From Rapana venosa (Eukaryota; Mollusca; Gastropoda; Neogastropoda; Muricidae): 64,000 nt of DNA. This document shows positions 50,641-62,100 of this stretch, one piece after another (the first letter of the stretch is position 1; every line of letters starts with the position of its first letter). The DNA lies in contig CM054158.1 in assembly GCA_028751875.1 (NCBI GenBank), forward strand, positions 9,320,302 to 9,384,301. Direction: 5' to 3'. The notes beneath the pieces are model-generated. The model was given only the letters and a program-made list of their open reading frames with translations. It did not search any database and was not told the DNA's origin. The translations under genes and the position numbers were made by a program.

Positions 50641-51290
50641 AAACTGAATACCAGTCTGACACTGTAAGTATACCAGCAAAGCATTGAAGAAAAAAGTCCT
50701 TTTAGCATTGTATACCTTGCTGTGTCTGATAAAACATTCCTGACCACACGGGCTTTTTTCCCTGTAAGCTGAAACAGCAAGTATACTGCTCTAGCCAAAC
50801 ACAACACTAGTGGAAAGTGTTGATACTTTGCTACCAGTGGCATGGGCAGAGTATCCTGGCGGATGTGCTGTGTGGACGACAGTGCCAGAGTGAACAACAG
50901 GGAGTCAGTCGCAGATCAGCTGGAAGGGTGTGTGTGGCGGATAGGGGGTGTTGTGTTTTGCTTCAGGAGAGGCTCCCTCATCCAGCAGGCTTCCTTCTCC
51001 TGCACAATGCACCATTCAGGGACCAGGCTTCTGATCCCATTTGTTTTGAGGCTGTGGGGTGGAATCGGCTGCTACTTGTGACCTAAGGGTAGATGAGCGG
51101 GTTATGATTTATGGGGTCAGCTTATCTGCAGACCTGTCAGTGCCTTACTCCACTCTGTGAACACATGCATGCAGAAGAAGAAACATGTGTTATGTCAACG
51201 ATCTAGTGATTCATGTTGGTGTTCCTTGGGTTGTGGACACCTGAACATAGCTGCATGTGACAGGTGACCGGCCTTACCAGCACATTGGTT
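50641..51290. other. Unassigned, some open frame
   Basis: Unique sequence with overlapping open frames on the plus strand at 50817-51086. I do not recognise a protein and see no splice context, so it is more likely GTF2H1 3' UTR or intergenic. Confidence 0.35.
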
Positions 51291-51294
51291 AATT

Positions 51295-52065
51295 AATAAT
51301 AATAATAATATGTGGAATTTATATAGCACTATATCTTGCAAAACCCCCAAATCAGAGCGCTTTCATTCATCCTACTCATTCTTATGCAGCCAGTTACAAT
51401 TAATAGGTTGTTTTTTTTTACAAAATCAAATGTATACACATGCACTCGCACGCACACACACAAAGGATGTACACTCCGGCAGGGTGATGGGGTTTTGGCT
51501 GTTGAGGGCAGGGACAAAAATTAAATGGAACAAGAGGGGAGAATCTTAGGTTTGAAATAAGTGTCTTGAGGCCAGGTTTAAAAGCATCATAAGAAGGCTT
51601 TTGGCAAAGGGAGAGAGGGAGGTCATTCCAGATCGATGGACCAGAAACAGAGAAAGAGCAATGGCCAACGGTGGACTGGTTGAATCTAGGACTTCTTAAG
51701 CACAAGGTATCTGCAGCAGAGAGGAGGGAACAAGGAGGAGTGTACAGGTGAAGACATTCACAGAGGTAGGAAGGTGCTGTTTTATGGAGGCATTTGTAAC
51801 AGAGTACTGATCTATAAAATAGTTCACTCTCTGTGGCACAGGAAACCAGTGGAGAGATTGCAAGAGAGGGGTAATGTGCTCAGATTTTTCCTTTCTGAAG
51901 ACTACGCGAGCTGCAGAGTTTTGTATATGTTGAAGGGAGTGGATAGATGAAGCTGGCAGACTAGCCAGAAGAGACTTGCAATAGTCCAGACGTGACAGAA
52001 TGAGAGACGTGACTAGTTTGGATGTTGCATCAGTGGACAGGTACTTTCACATTGCACTAATGCGC
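51295..52065 (-). mobile_element. CR1-like LINE 3' part, copy 4
   Basis: The reversed (TAA)n tail and 'tggaatttatatagcactat' are followed by the C-terminal region (51705-51418: FNQSTVGHCSFSVSGPSIWN, DLPLSLCQKPSYDAF). The remaining RT end continues to 'ggacaggtactttcacattg'. It is 5' truncated at nearly the same place as the 27.1-kb copy. Confidence 0.8.
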
Positions 52066-52084
52066 CGCAGTTGATAGTACTGGC

Positions 52085-52765
52085 ACCGGGTCAGCAGGTG
52101 AAGTGCCTGACAGGTATCGTGTATTAGTGCGGTTGAATGTCCACTTGACAGGTATCGTGTAGTGTATGTGCGGGTCTGAAATGTTCCACACTTTTACCTG
52201 ACAGGTATCGTGTAGTGTATGTGCGGGTCTGAAATGTTCCACACTTTTACCCGACAGGTATCGTGTAGTGTATGTGCAGGTCTGAAATGTTCCACACTTT
52301 TACCCGACAGGTATCGTGTAGTGTATGTGCAGGTCTGAAATGTTCCACACTTTTACCCGACAGGTATCGTGTAGTGTATGTGCAGGTCTGAAATGTTCCA
52401 CACTTTTACCCGACAGGTATCGTGTAGTGTATGTGCAGGTCTGAAATGTTCCACACTTCCCGACGTATTGTATGTTGCACTGAATGTTCACACTTACCGA
52501 CAGGTATCGTGTAGTGTATGTGCAGGTCTGAAATGTTCCACACTTTTACCCGACAGGTATCGTGTAGTGTATGTGCAGGTCTGAAATGTTCCACACTTTT
52601 ACCCGACAGGTATCGTGTAGTGTATGTGCAGGTCTGAAATGTTCCACACTTTTACCCGACAGGTATCGTGTAGTGTATGTGCAGGTCTGAAATGTTCCAC
52701 ACTTTTACCCGACAGGTATCGTGTAGTGTATGTGCAGGTCTGAAATGTTTCACACTTTTATTGTA
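52085..52765. repeat. 53-bp minisatellite
   Basis: The unit is 'acaggtatcgtgtagtgtat', 'gtgcaggtctgaaatgttcc' and 'acacttttacccg', about 12 copies. One copy (about 52455-52500) has lost roughly a third of its bases. The array starts just beyond the 5' end of the reversed LINE fragment. Confidence 0.93.
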
Positions 52766-53757
52766 GCATGTTGGGAAAAGTGAAGATGGAAAGCTGAAGT
52801 GTTAGGACAAGTAGCCCCACCCTCCTCCTCCTTCACCAGTTTCCAGTACACGTTTCAGATGGACTGCACAACACACTTCTTGCAATGGCAAAGGATCAGT
52901 GAAATAGCATTTTTTTTAAAAAAAGTTTCTACACCTGTGTGAGTTTCTGGTGGTTTGAGAGAAAATGCAGTGAGACTTGTGTACTTAAGATTTCATTTTT
53001 TCCCTTTAAATTCAATAGAAATCATGTAAGAAAATGACGGTCACTGATGTACTGGCATTGTAATTGGCTAGTGGAAATGATTTGTGTTGAGTTTAAGTTT
53101 GCTCTGTTTTGAAAGGGTTTTTTGGGGGTTGATCTAAATGGAAGAGGAATATTCTGGGTTATTCTCAGTGTTTGAAAGTGGGGGAATGCGCAACTTTTTT
53201 TTATAACCACTTTGTCAAACCTCAAAGGGCCTCCACTGTTGGGTATATAAACCTGTGCGTGCTAGTTGGCAAGAGTGGCTTCATTTATCAAGGTGACCTC
53301 AGTTCACATGAAAACACACAGGCTCCCCGGAGTTGCAGCACTTGGCCCAATAATCATCATTTTGTGAGCTCCCAAAATGCACAGGTGAAGATAAATGTTG
53401 CCTGTTCACTAATACTTTCTGCATGACAATCACCTAAAGGCAGAGAAAGAAGTCTTTTATGTGTATAGTAGTAATGCACGTAGTTGGTTTCACTGAAGTT
53501 AGGAGCACACAAACATATTGATACTTTCTGGCTGTTTGGGTATTATGTGATGGTGTGGGCAAGGGACTGGAGTAAAAGATTTATTTACAAAATGCACTTG
53601 CCCTTAAGGCATGTAACTAGATACACAACTGTTTTGGTGATCAGATCATGAACTGTATTTGATATATAGATCTATATACTACAGTTTATTTGGTATCCAA
53701 TATCTCTTCCGCAGTATGAGTGAAAAGATGAGAAAATAACAGATATGATGTATGCAA

Positions 53758-53763
53758 AATAAA
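53758..53763 (+). terminator. Candidate poly(A) signal (AATAAA)
   Basis: AATAAA followed by a GT-rich 'gattgtgtgagtg'. It could serve GTF2H1, which would imply a 5.7-kb 3' UTR, or be unused. No transcript evidence is available. 52766-54400 shows no other feature. Confidence 0.25.
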
Positions 53764-54439
53764 GATTGTGTGAGTGAAGAGAGAGATGAAATAAATCAAC
53801 TGAAACATGAGAGTGGAGGTTTGTGTCATTTTTGAATGAGAAAGTTATGCAAATTTTCTTATCAAATAAAAAAAGAAAAAAATACTTCGCACACAAAATT
53901 TGTCCATAATTCATAGATTATTAATCTTATTCATGCAGAGTTTATTGTGTTAATCTTCAACGCATAAAACCATAAAATCAACATGAATACAACATATCAA
54001 TCTGTAATGTTTCTATTTACAACTCATTATGTATCAGCAGACATGGTGGTTTGTTTTTCCGACAGGCAATAGTAATGTAACTATACAAAAGTGATGAAAT
54101 GTACAAAACAAAACTTTACCACAAAAAACTCCACCTATGAATGTATTTTTAAAAAAATAAAGCTTGGTTTTAAAATTATCTGAAGAAACCAGTTATGAAC
54201 ATGTGATATGAGATGTGCACTCTATTAAACACATTTTGAAAAGCTGAACATTCATTCAATGAGAATATCAACAGACAAAGACTGTACAGACAAAGACCAC
54301 ATTACAAAAGGATTCAACCAAAACTGTACGCCGCTTTTCATTGTTTTAGGCAAATGAAAGATTACATTTATGTTAAGGCATTTCTGATGAAGTAACTTGA
54401 TTTGACTTTTCTTTATCTGAGCAGCTCATTCCGCCGATT

Positions 54440-54530
54440 GTTTAGAAGAAGGGGTACAAGTACACAAAATGCTTCAGTAGATTCCAAAACAAGTACACAA
54501 AATGCTTCAGTAGATTCCAAAACAATGTCA
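54440..54530. repeat. 36-bp tandem duplication
   Basis: 'caagtacacaaaatgcttca' plus 'gtagattccaaaa' occurs twice in direct succession. Confidence 0.85.
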
Positions 54531-54629
54531 CAAGAATGGGCAATACCAAATGACATGAGTCTGTCCCCTACTAAGCTGCTTCACCTAAAAATAAATGCAG
54601 TTTCAAGGCAGGCTGCTGGACAATAAAAG

Positions 54630-55530
54630 AAACTACCCTCATTTTCCCTTAATCATTCCCAAAACTCTACCCTCATTTCCCCTTAATCATTCCTGAAACT
54701 CTACCCTCATTTTCCCTTAATCATTCCCAAAACTCTACCCTCATTTCTCCTTAATCATTCCCGAAACTACCCTCATTTTCCCTTAATCATTCCGAAGCTC
54801 TACCCTCATTTCTGAAACTCTACCTTCATTTTCCCTTTATTACTCCTGAAGCGCTACCCTCATTTCCCCTTAATTAAACTCTACCCTCATTTCCCCTTAA
54901 TTAAACTCTACCCTCATTTTCCCTTGATTAAACTCTACCCTCATTTCCCCTTAATTAAACTCTACCCTCATTTTCCCTTGATTAAACTCTACCCTCTTTT
55001 TCCCTTGATTAAACTCTACCCTCATTTCCCCTTAATTAAACTCTACCCTCATTTCCCCTTAATTAAACTCTACCCTCATTTTCCCTTGATTAAACTCTAC
55101 CCTCATTTTCCCTTAATTATCTCTGAAATCTACTCTCATTTCCCCTTAATGATCTCCGAAACTCCATTTCCCCGAATTGATCTCTGAAACTACCTATCTC
55201 CCTCAATTATCTCTGAAACTCTCCCCTCATTTATCTCTGAAACTCTCCTCTCATTATCTCTGAAAGTCTCCCCTCATTTATCTCTGAAAGTCTCCCCTCA
55301 TTTATCTCTGAAAGTCTCCCCTCATTTCCCCTTAACTATCTCTGAAAGTCTCCCCTCATTCCCCCTTAATTATCCCTGAAACTCTCCCCTCATTCCCCCT
55401 TAATTATCCCTGAAACTCTCCCCTCATTTCCCCTTAATTATCTCTGAAACTCTCCCCTCATTCCCCCTTAATTATCTCTGAAACTCTCCCCTCCTTTGCC
55501 CTTGATTATCTCTGAAACTCTCCCCTGGCT
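54630..55530. repeat. ~27-bp CT-rich minisatellite
   Basis: The unit is 'actctaccctcatttcccct' plus 'taattaa', grading into a 'ctctgaaactctcccctcat' variant after 55130. It is strongly strand-asymmetric (pyrimidine on plus). The 27-bp core gives an open IKLYPHFPL repeat frame at 54924-55187 that is not a gene. Confidence 0.9.
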
Positions 55531-56394
55531 GGAGAAGCCTGCAAACCCACCACAACACAGTACAAAATCCCCTGTTCTATCTATGCTGTAGCAAGAAAGC
55601 CCCATGGGCAGCAGCTCAGAGCACTCCTGGTGACACAACTGCCAGCACACAGTCCAGGTCTTGTAACTGACCGAACCTGTAAACATCTCCAAACCAAGAT
55701 AAATATGCTCCATGACAGTACAAATCATTTGAAATGTTGAAGAGATAAATTTACAATGCAGACATAATGGTTTGAAATGTCAGTATTTCTCAAATCGGAA
55801 CAGGAATTTTTGGCCATTTAAAATAAAATTTATTATAAAAAAAACCCACATGACAATGGTGGTCTCTGGATTAATTTCAAGTTCCCAAATTATGATTCTG
55901 ATTTGAAACTGAACAAGAACACACTATCAGAAGCACAATGAAGACGGCCTGAGTGAAACGGAAGGCAGATGGGGGGAAGATTGAAGACTGACCACAAGGT
56001 ATTGCTATGATGCCAGCAGTCAACATTATACAGAAGTGCCTGGTTTGAATCAGGGGGTTACAGGGCTTTTAAGGTGACTGGAAAACTGATGTTCACAGAT
56101 GTCTGTCTAAAGAAAATAGAGTACACTACTGCACCAGAGTGGAAATGGTGGCTGCTAAAGATTCAGATCTAAATTTGCAAAATGTAGCTAAAAATTTTCT
56201 TTTGCTGACTTTACTATGGGAAAACAAACAAAAATGTACTCTTACATATGAAAGGAGAAATCACCACAAAACTATGGAATGGAAATCAACATCATCATCA
56301 TCAACAAAGGCTCTGTAAAGTTGAAATGTTGCTCCATTTACACCACAGCACCCACAGAGGCCCATCAAAACAACTTCATGATTCAGCTGGTGAA
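55531..56394. other. Convergent intergenic / PAXIP1 3' region, no feature seen
   Basis: Unique AT-moderate sequence. A minus-strand open frame at 55728-55468 has no recognisable family. TTTATT (AATAAA on minus) occurs near 55829. Confidence 0.35.
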
Positions 56395-56625
56395 AAAAAC
56401 AAATGGTAGAGCTGGCGACAAACAAACGGTAGAGCTGGGAACAAACGGTAGAGCTGGGAACAAACAAACGGTAGAGCTGGCGACAAACAAACGGTAGAGC
56501 TGGCGACAAACAAACTAGAGCTGGCGACAAACAAACGGTAGAGCTGGGAACAAACAAACGGTAGAGCTGGCGACAAACAAACTAGAGCTGGCGACAAACA
56601 AACGGTAGAGCTGGCGACAAACAGA
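56395..56625. repeat. 23-bp minisatellite
   Basis: About ten copies of 'acaaacaaacggtagagctg' plus 'gcg' or 'gga'. Followed by a poly-C run at about 56693-56711. Confidence 0.9.
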
Positions 56626-58265
56626 CCCAGTTTCCTGATGATGACCACAATGATGACCACAGTAATGATAGCAGACAGGTCATTTTGGAAACCCCCCCCC
56701 CCCCCCCCCCCTCCCCTTTTCTCCACTAAATCTGTTCTGAAGTCTCACCTCACTATCGCTAGTGTTTTCTGGGTAAAACACCGGACCTATCTCAGACAAG
56801 CTGCTCCTGACAACAGCCAGACCACCAGCACTGAAGAGGCTCCAGTCTGCAAGCTGAGACAGGAGAGAGATGTGTGGCAAGCCCTGGTGGCACCGCAAGG
56901 AGCTCCTATCCATGGCAGAGGCCATCTGTATATATTTTTCCATATGCACAAGTCAAAATCAGGCATGAGTCTGTGGGGTTGTCCTCAGGCCAGGAGCCTC
57001 TTCTGAAGTCCACTTTACACTCACAGGCACAAGTTCCCCCTTCATTCCAAACGGTACACCCCCCCCCACACACACACACACATACACAGAGACCTCTTGC
57101 CCACAGCCACACTGGAAGATCAGCTTGAGGACCCCTTCAACAATGGTCACTGCTGGAAGAACTTGGAAAGAAGAAACCGAGGTTGTTATCCGAGGGTCAG
57201 AGCACAAACAAGTGTGGCTGACAAGCTTGCTGCCCTCATCAGGTCTGCCTCTGCACACGTTGACGGACACACAAGCACAGGGGACTGCTGCTGTGTGCAC
57301 AACAGCACTGTGACAGCTTTCTGAAGCCATACAACCCCCCCCTCTTTTGACCACCTCTCGGTGTTTTTCAACAGCAGCAACAGGTAGCAGGTAGGTGGTA
57401 TTAAAAACACAACACAAAAAGAATGAAAACTGCTTAAAAAGAATGATTATCCCCCTCCCCCCCCACCCTTCCCTATTAAAGTGTATAAAAATATGAGGAA
57501 AAAAAGAGAACACTTTCTTTCCCCTCTATACAACACCCCCCCCCCCCCCCCCCCCAAGAGAAAACCCCAAACCCTCTTCTCGTATTATAAACAAAAACCA
57601 CCTCTCTTGACACCGCCTTTGTACACACACACACACTGAAACAAAGCACAAGAACGCCCCCCTCCCCCCCCTCCAAAAAACAACAACACCAAAACAAACC
57701 ACCACCACCAACAGTCAGCCACTCAAAAGCTGACGATGTTGGATCAATTCATGATCTACACAAGTAGTTTAAACTTCTGCCCTTAAAACTTTGAACCCTA
57801 TGATTCATACTCAACAGATTCTTTTTTTTAAAAAGGTCACTGACACCAGCATAAGATCGTTCCTATGTACAGCACTGTCAACCTTAATCTTTCAGGACCT
57901 CCACACTTTAAAAAATCATTATCAGTCAAGATATACAAAGCTAGCCATTTCTGTAAACTCATCATCAGTGAAGCATTCAGTATGAACACACGTGGTTAAT
58001 ACTCCATTGTGAGGATCAATCTGACAACATACATATATGTGCCTCAGAATCAATCTGTACACAGTGAACATAACTACACTGAACATAGGCAGGCAGACAT
58101 CTGTACACACATTGCATATATCTAGAGAGTGATGTCTTTGTGTCCCACACTTCTCTCATGGCCGCCCTTGTGTCGTCGTCATCATCATCACCACCACAAC
58201 CACATTTCTGTACACAGGCACTCACATCATCTGCAGCAGCAGGACTGACATTCCATGTTAGCATG
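56626..58265. other. Probable PAXIP1 3' UTR/flank, no gene seen
   Basis: Contains poly-C tracts (56693-56711, 57537-57555) and short CA runs. Several overlapping short frames exist but none is recognisable. TTTATT elements on the plus strand further up (about 58671) could be minus-strand poly(A) signals. Confidence 0.35.
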
Positions 58266-58269
58266 ACAT

Positions 58270-58490
58270 CATAGTAACGACAAGGCAGGTCCCTGTATGT
58301 GCACTTCACCTCTCAAGCATGCACCAGAAGGATAACCATCATTCACAAGGCAGGTCCCTGTACGTGCACTCCACCTCTCAAGCATGCACCAGAAGGATAA
58401 CCATCATTCACAAGGCAGGTCCCTGTATGTGCACTCCACCTCCCAAGCATGCACCAGAAGGATAACCATCATTCACAAGGCAGGGAAGAA
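58270..58490. repeat. 65-bp tandem repeat, about three copies
   Basis: The unit includes 'cacctctcaagcatgcacca', 'gaaggataaccatcattcac' and 'aaggcaggtccctgtatgtg'. It lies about 500 bp beyond the PAXIP1-like stop codon, probably in its 3' UTR. Confidence 0.9.
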
Positions 58491-59014
58491 GGCAACACTC
58501 ATCTGCCCAAACATTCACCTTTCTGTCTATCCATACCAGCGCTATAACCTACACCAACAAAATGCTAGTATTGCAACTTTTTTTTAAAATTGTAAAGACA
58601 GGACACAATCTTTAGAATCTTCCAGATTAAAACAATTTCTTGTCAACATTAAAAATCTACAATTATAAGGTTTATTTTGCTCCTTTTAAAGTATAGAGGT
58701 TAAATTTTGCTCTGTTTAAAGTATGCAGGTTAAATTCAAGTCAGGCAGAGCACAGCCTCACCACAATTTGATAAGAAATAAAGTTTAAATACAAAACTTT
58801 GTGGTAAACTATCCCGTTAACACCAAGTACAAAATGGGTACTTTGGTAACGGGAATAGTTAAGATGTAAAAAGTAGTTCCTAAAAGGTACAGATCCGCAC
58901 GCTCGACCTCACAAGCAGAAAAAACTCACTTGCATTCCCTTCTATCTACACCCCCTCCCCCCCCTTCCAGTCCATGTATGTACAATGGAGATAACGGCAT
59001 ATCCAGGAGCGGGG

Positions 59015-59109
59015 CTACATAGCATACAGCTGGTAGTCCAGACGGTACATCTTCCAGTCCAGCTCCTGGCGCAGCACTCCTGTCAAGGCCATTTCTGCAC
59101 TGTACACAT
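59015..59109 (-). CDS. PAXIP1: PAXIP1-like last exon
   Basis: Acceptor cttttgcag. The first two bases complete the Asp codon of DVYSAEMALTGVL. It continues RQELDWKMYRLDYQLYAM to a TAG stop at 59017-59015. These are the last strand and helix of the C-terminal BRCT. Confidence 0.85.
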
Positions 59110-62100
59110 CTGCAAAAGTCAGAAAACCACACCAGGACAAAGCAATGTTAACACCCACAAGATACTTCTTGCAAAATATCATGTTTGTTTTTCCCCAGCT
59201 ATAAGCTGCAATGAGGTAATGTGGGGAGGAAAAAAGTGGTTTCAACTGAAATTCACTTAAAGATGAGAACTTTGCTACATTTATCTCCAGGCCCTACTGA
59301 AAGGCGGTGCCGTGTGTGAAAGTACAAAAAGCTAATGAGGGCTGTTCTGTTCCCACTCTTAGGCTTACTACACAAATCTTGAAGAATCGATCACAAAGCC
59401 ACCAGCCACGACTAGATATAGACAGATCACGGAAAAAGCTATTTCATTTTCTTCAGCAACTGGAGGTCCATCTAAAACACAACAACTGTGGCTCAGAGAT
59501 GTAACACACACACACACACACACAGAGTGAAAGATGACTGATACAGGCTACTACTGCATGCATGCCATCCATGGCGCTGCTCTTACACAGCCAGCCAGCA
59601 GAAGGCATGAACGACACCAGCATCACCACCCCCATGACAACTGCTGCAGTGCAGGACTTACCAATCTTTTGAGCTTTGAGGTCTCTGCAGAGGTGCAGGT
59701 CATTGGGGCAGCTGATGACGATGAAGGTGGACCGTCCCTGCAACAGACACGGGACATGTTCACTTCACTCCTGTCCATGATAGCACCTTCAGGAGCACTA
59801 GCTGTGGACCCCTCGTTAATGACCTGCACGAGGACAGGAGACTCTGCCGCACAGGTGACCTGACCTCACTTGCCCCTTGACCTCACTTCTCCCTCAACAC
59901 CTTAGAGTCACTTCACTCCTGTCCATGATAGCACCTTCAGGAGCACTAGCTGTGGACCCCTCGTTAATGACCTGCACGAGGACAGGAGACTCTGCCGCAC
60001 AGGTGACCTGACCTCACTTGCCCCTTGACCTCACTTCTCCCTCAACACCTTAGGGTCACTTCTTCCTTCACTCTCCAAGGTCACTGCACTGAACATTACA
60101 GGGTGCATACATGTCGTGGGCAGGTGAAGCCAGGCACAGCCCTTCTATGGAGGAATCACAGAGGTACAAAGCACAAACTGAACAAGTCGTGGGTGACAAA
60201 CCACAGGACTCTCCTCCCGGTCTTCTGATCACTACTGGAGGGGAATTTCAAGCAGTCTGTCACCTTCACCTTGCAAGCAGCCACACTCAAAGTCTAGAGA
60301 TTATCACTCACTCACTCAGTCCCATGTCCCAAAGGACGTAGGGGGGACATGAGAGAAGATGCAACAGAGATCTTTTTCCATGCTTCACGATCCTGTGTGG
60401 CTAGTAGAAGGTGTTGCAGGGGTTGGGCGGTCCAGTCTTTGATGTTGTCAACCCATGATTTCTTTTGGCGGCCTCTTCTTCTCTTGCCTTCGACTGTTCC
60501 TTGCAAGATGGTTTTTGCTAAGGTGTTGTGTCTTGTGGTGTGACCAAACCACATCAGTTTTCTCCTCTTTATGGTGGAGAGCAGAGAGGTTCTTGGGGGC
60601 CCACACGCTTTTTGATTTCTTCTTTCACATAGTTGTTGGTCTTGTGTTCTTTGTATGATATTTTGAGGAGTCTTCTGTGGCACTTGTTTCCAAATGCTTG
60701 GATTCTCCTCTCTAGCTCTGCTGACAGAGTCCATGAATCACAGCCATATAGGAGGATAGATATCACGAGGATTTGTAGAGGTGATATTTGGTGCAGAAGC
60801 TGATGTTGCTTCTGATGATCCTCTCTCGAGTCTGGCTAGAGCAGATGTTGCTGTTGCAATGCGAGCTTTCACTTCATTGTTTGATGTGCCATCTTTTGTT
60901 AGGATGGAGCCTAAGTATTTGAATTGGCTCACCTCTTCCAGTATTTCTCCAATTATCTTTATTTCCGTGCTGTCATTACTTGCACTGTTGACCATGATCT
61001 TTGATTTCTCTGTACTGACCTCATGCCGTATGCGCTCGCTCTATCTGATAGACTATCTGAGAGTTTTGCAGTTCTTGTTTGCTGCCGCCCATGAGGTCAA
61101 TGTCATCTGCAAATCTGAGGTTGCAAAGGGGTCTTCCACCAATGGAGATGGAAGTGTGGTGGTTTTGCAACGTCTCTGTCATGATGTTTTCGAGGAAGAG
61201 GTTGAAGAGTACAGGTGAGAGAAGGCAGCCCCGACAGACCCCAACCGTGGTCTTGAAGAACTCGCCCATATGATTGTTCATAAAAACTGCACTTCTTGCA
61301 TTCTCGTACAGTGCCTTGATGACTTCAATGAGGCAGTTGTCAATGTTGAAGTGCCTGAGGCCGTCATGCCATACCCTGTCAAAGGCCTTTTTGAAGTCTA
61401 TGTAATTGTGATACAAGTCTTTTTGGTGTTGGAGATGTTTCTCTATCAGAATTCTCAGATTGAAAATTTGTTCCATTGTGCTGCGTTTTGGTCTAAAGCC
61501 AGCTTGTTCTTCTGCCAGGAGTTTTTCCGCTTGGTTTTTCAGTCTGTTGAGGACTACCTGCAGCATGATCTTGCTAGGATGGCTTATGAGACTGATGGTT
61601 CTGTAGTTCTGGCATTGCTTGAGGTTTCCTTTCTTTGGTAGGGGTATTACAAGAGACTGTGTCCATTCTTCTGGCCATTCTGCGTCCTATCTGCACACAC
61701 AGGACAGGGCAACCCAACCCAACCCAACCCTGCATCCTATCTGCACACACAGGACAGGGCAACCCAACCCAACCCAACCCTGCGTCCTATCTGCACACAC
61801 AGGACGGGTCAACCCAACCCTGCGTCCTATCTGCACACACAGGACAAGGCAACCCAACCCAACCCAACCTCCTATCTGCACACACAGGACAGGGCAACCC
61901 AACCCAACCCTGCGTCCTATCTGCACACACAGGACAGGGCAACCCAACCCAACCCTGCGTCCTATCTGCACACACAGGATGGGGCAACCCAACCCTGCGT
62001 CCTATCTGCACACACAGGACGGGGCAACCCAACCCAACCCTGCATCCTATCTGCACACACAGGACAGGGCAACCCAACCCAACCCTGCGTCCTATCTGCA

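Noticed and set aside
50817..51086. Possible gene with overlapping plus-strand frames
   Set aside because: No recognised family, no splice context, and it lies in a probable 3' UTR or intergenic region.
55468..55728. Minus-strand 86-codon frame
   Set aside because: No recognisable domain, and no supporting exon boundaries consistent with a neighbouring gene.
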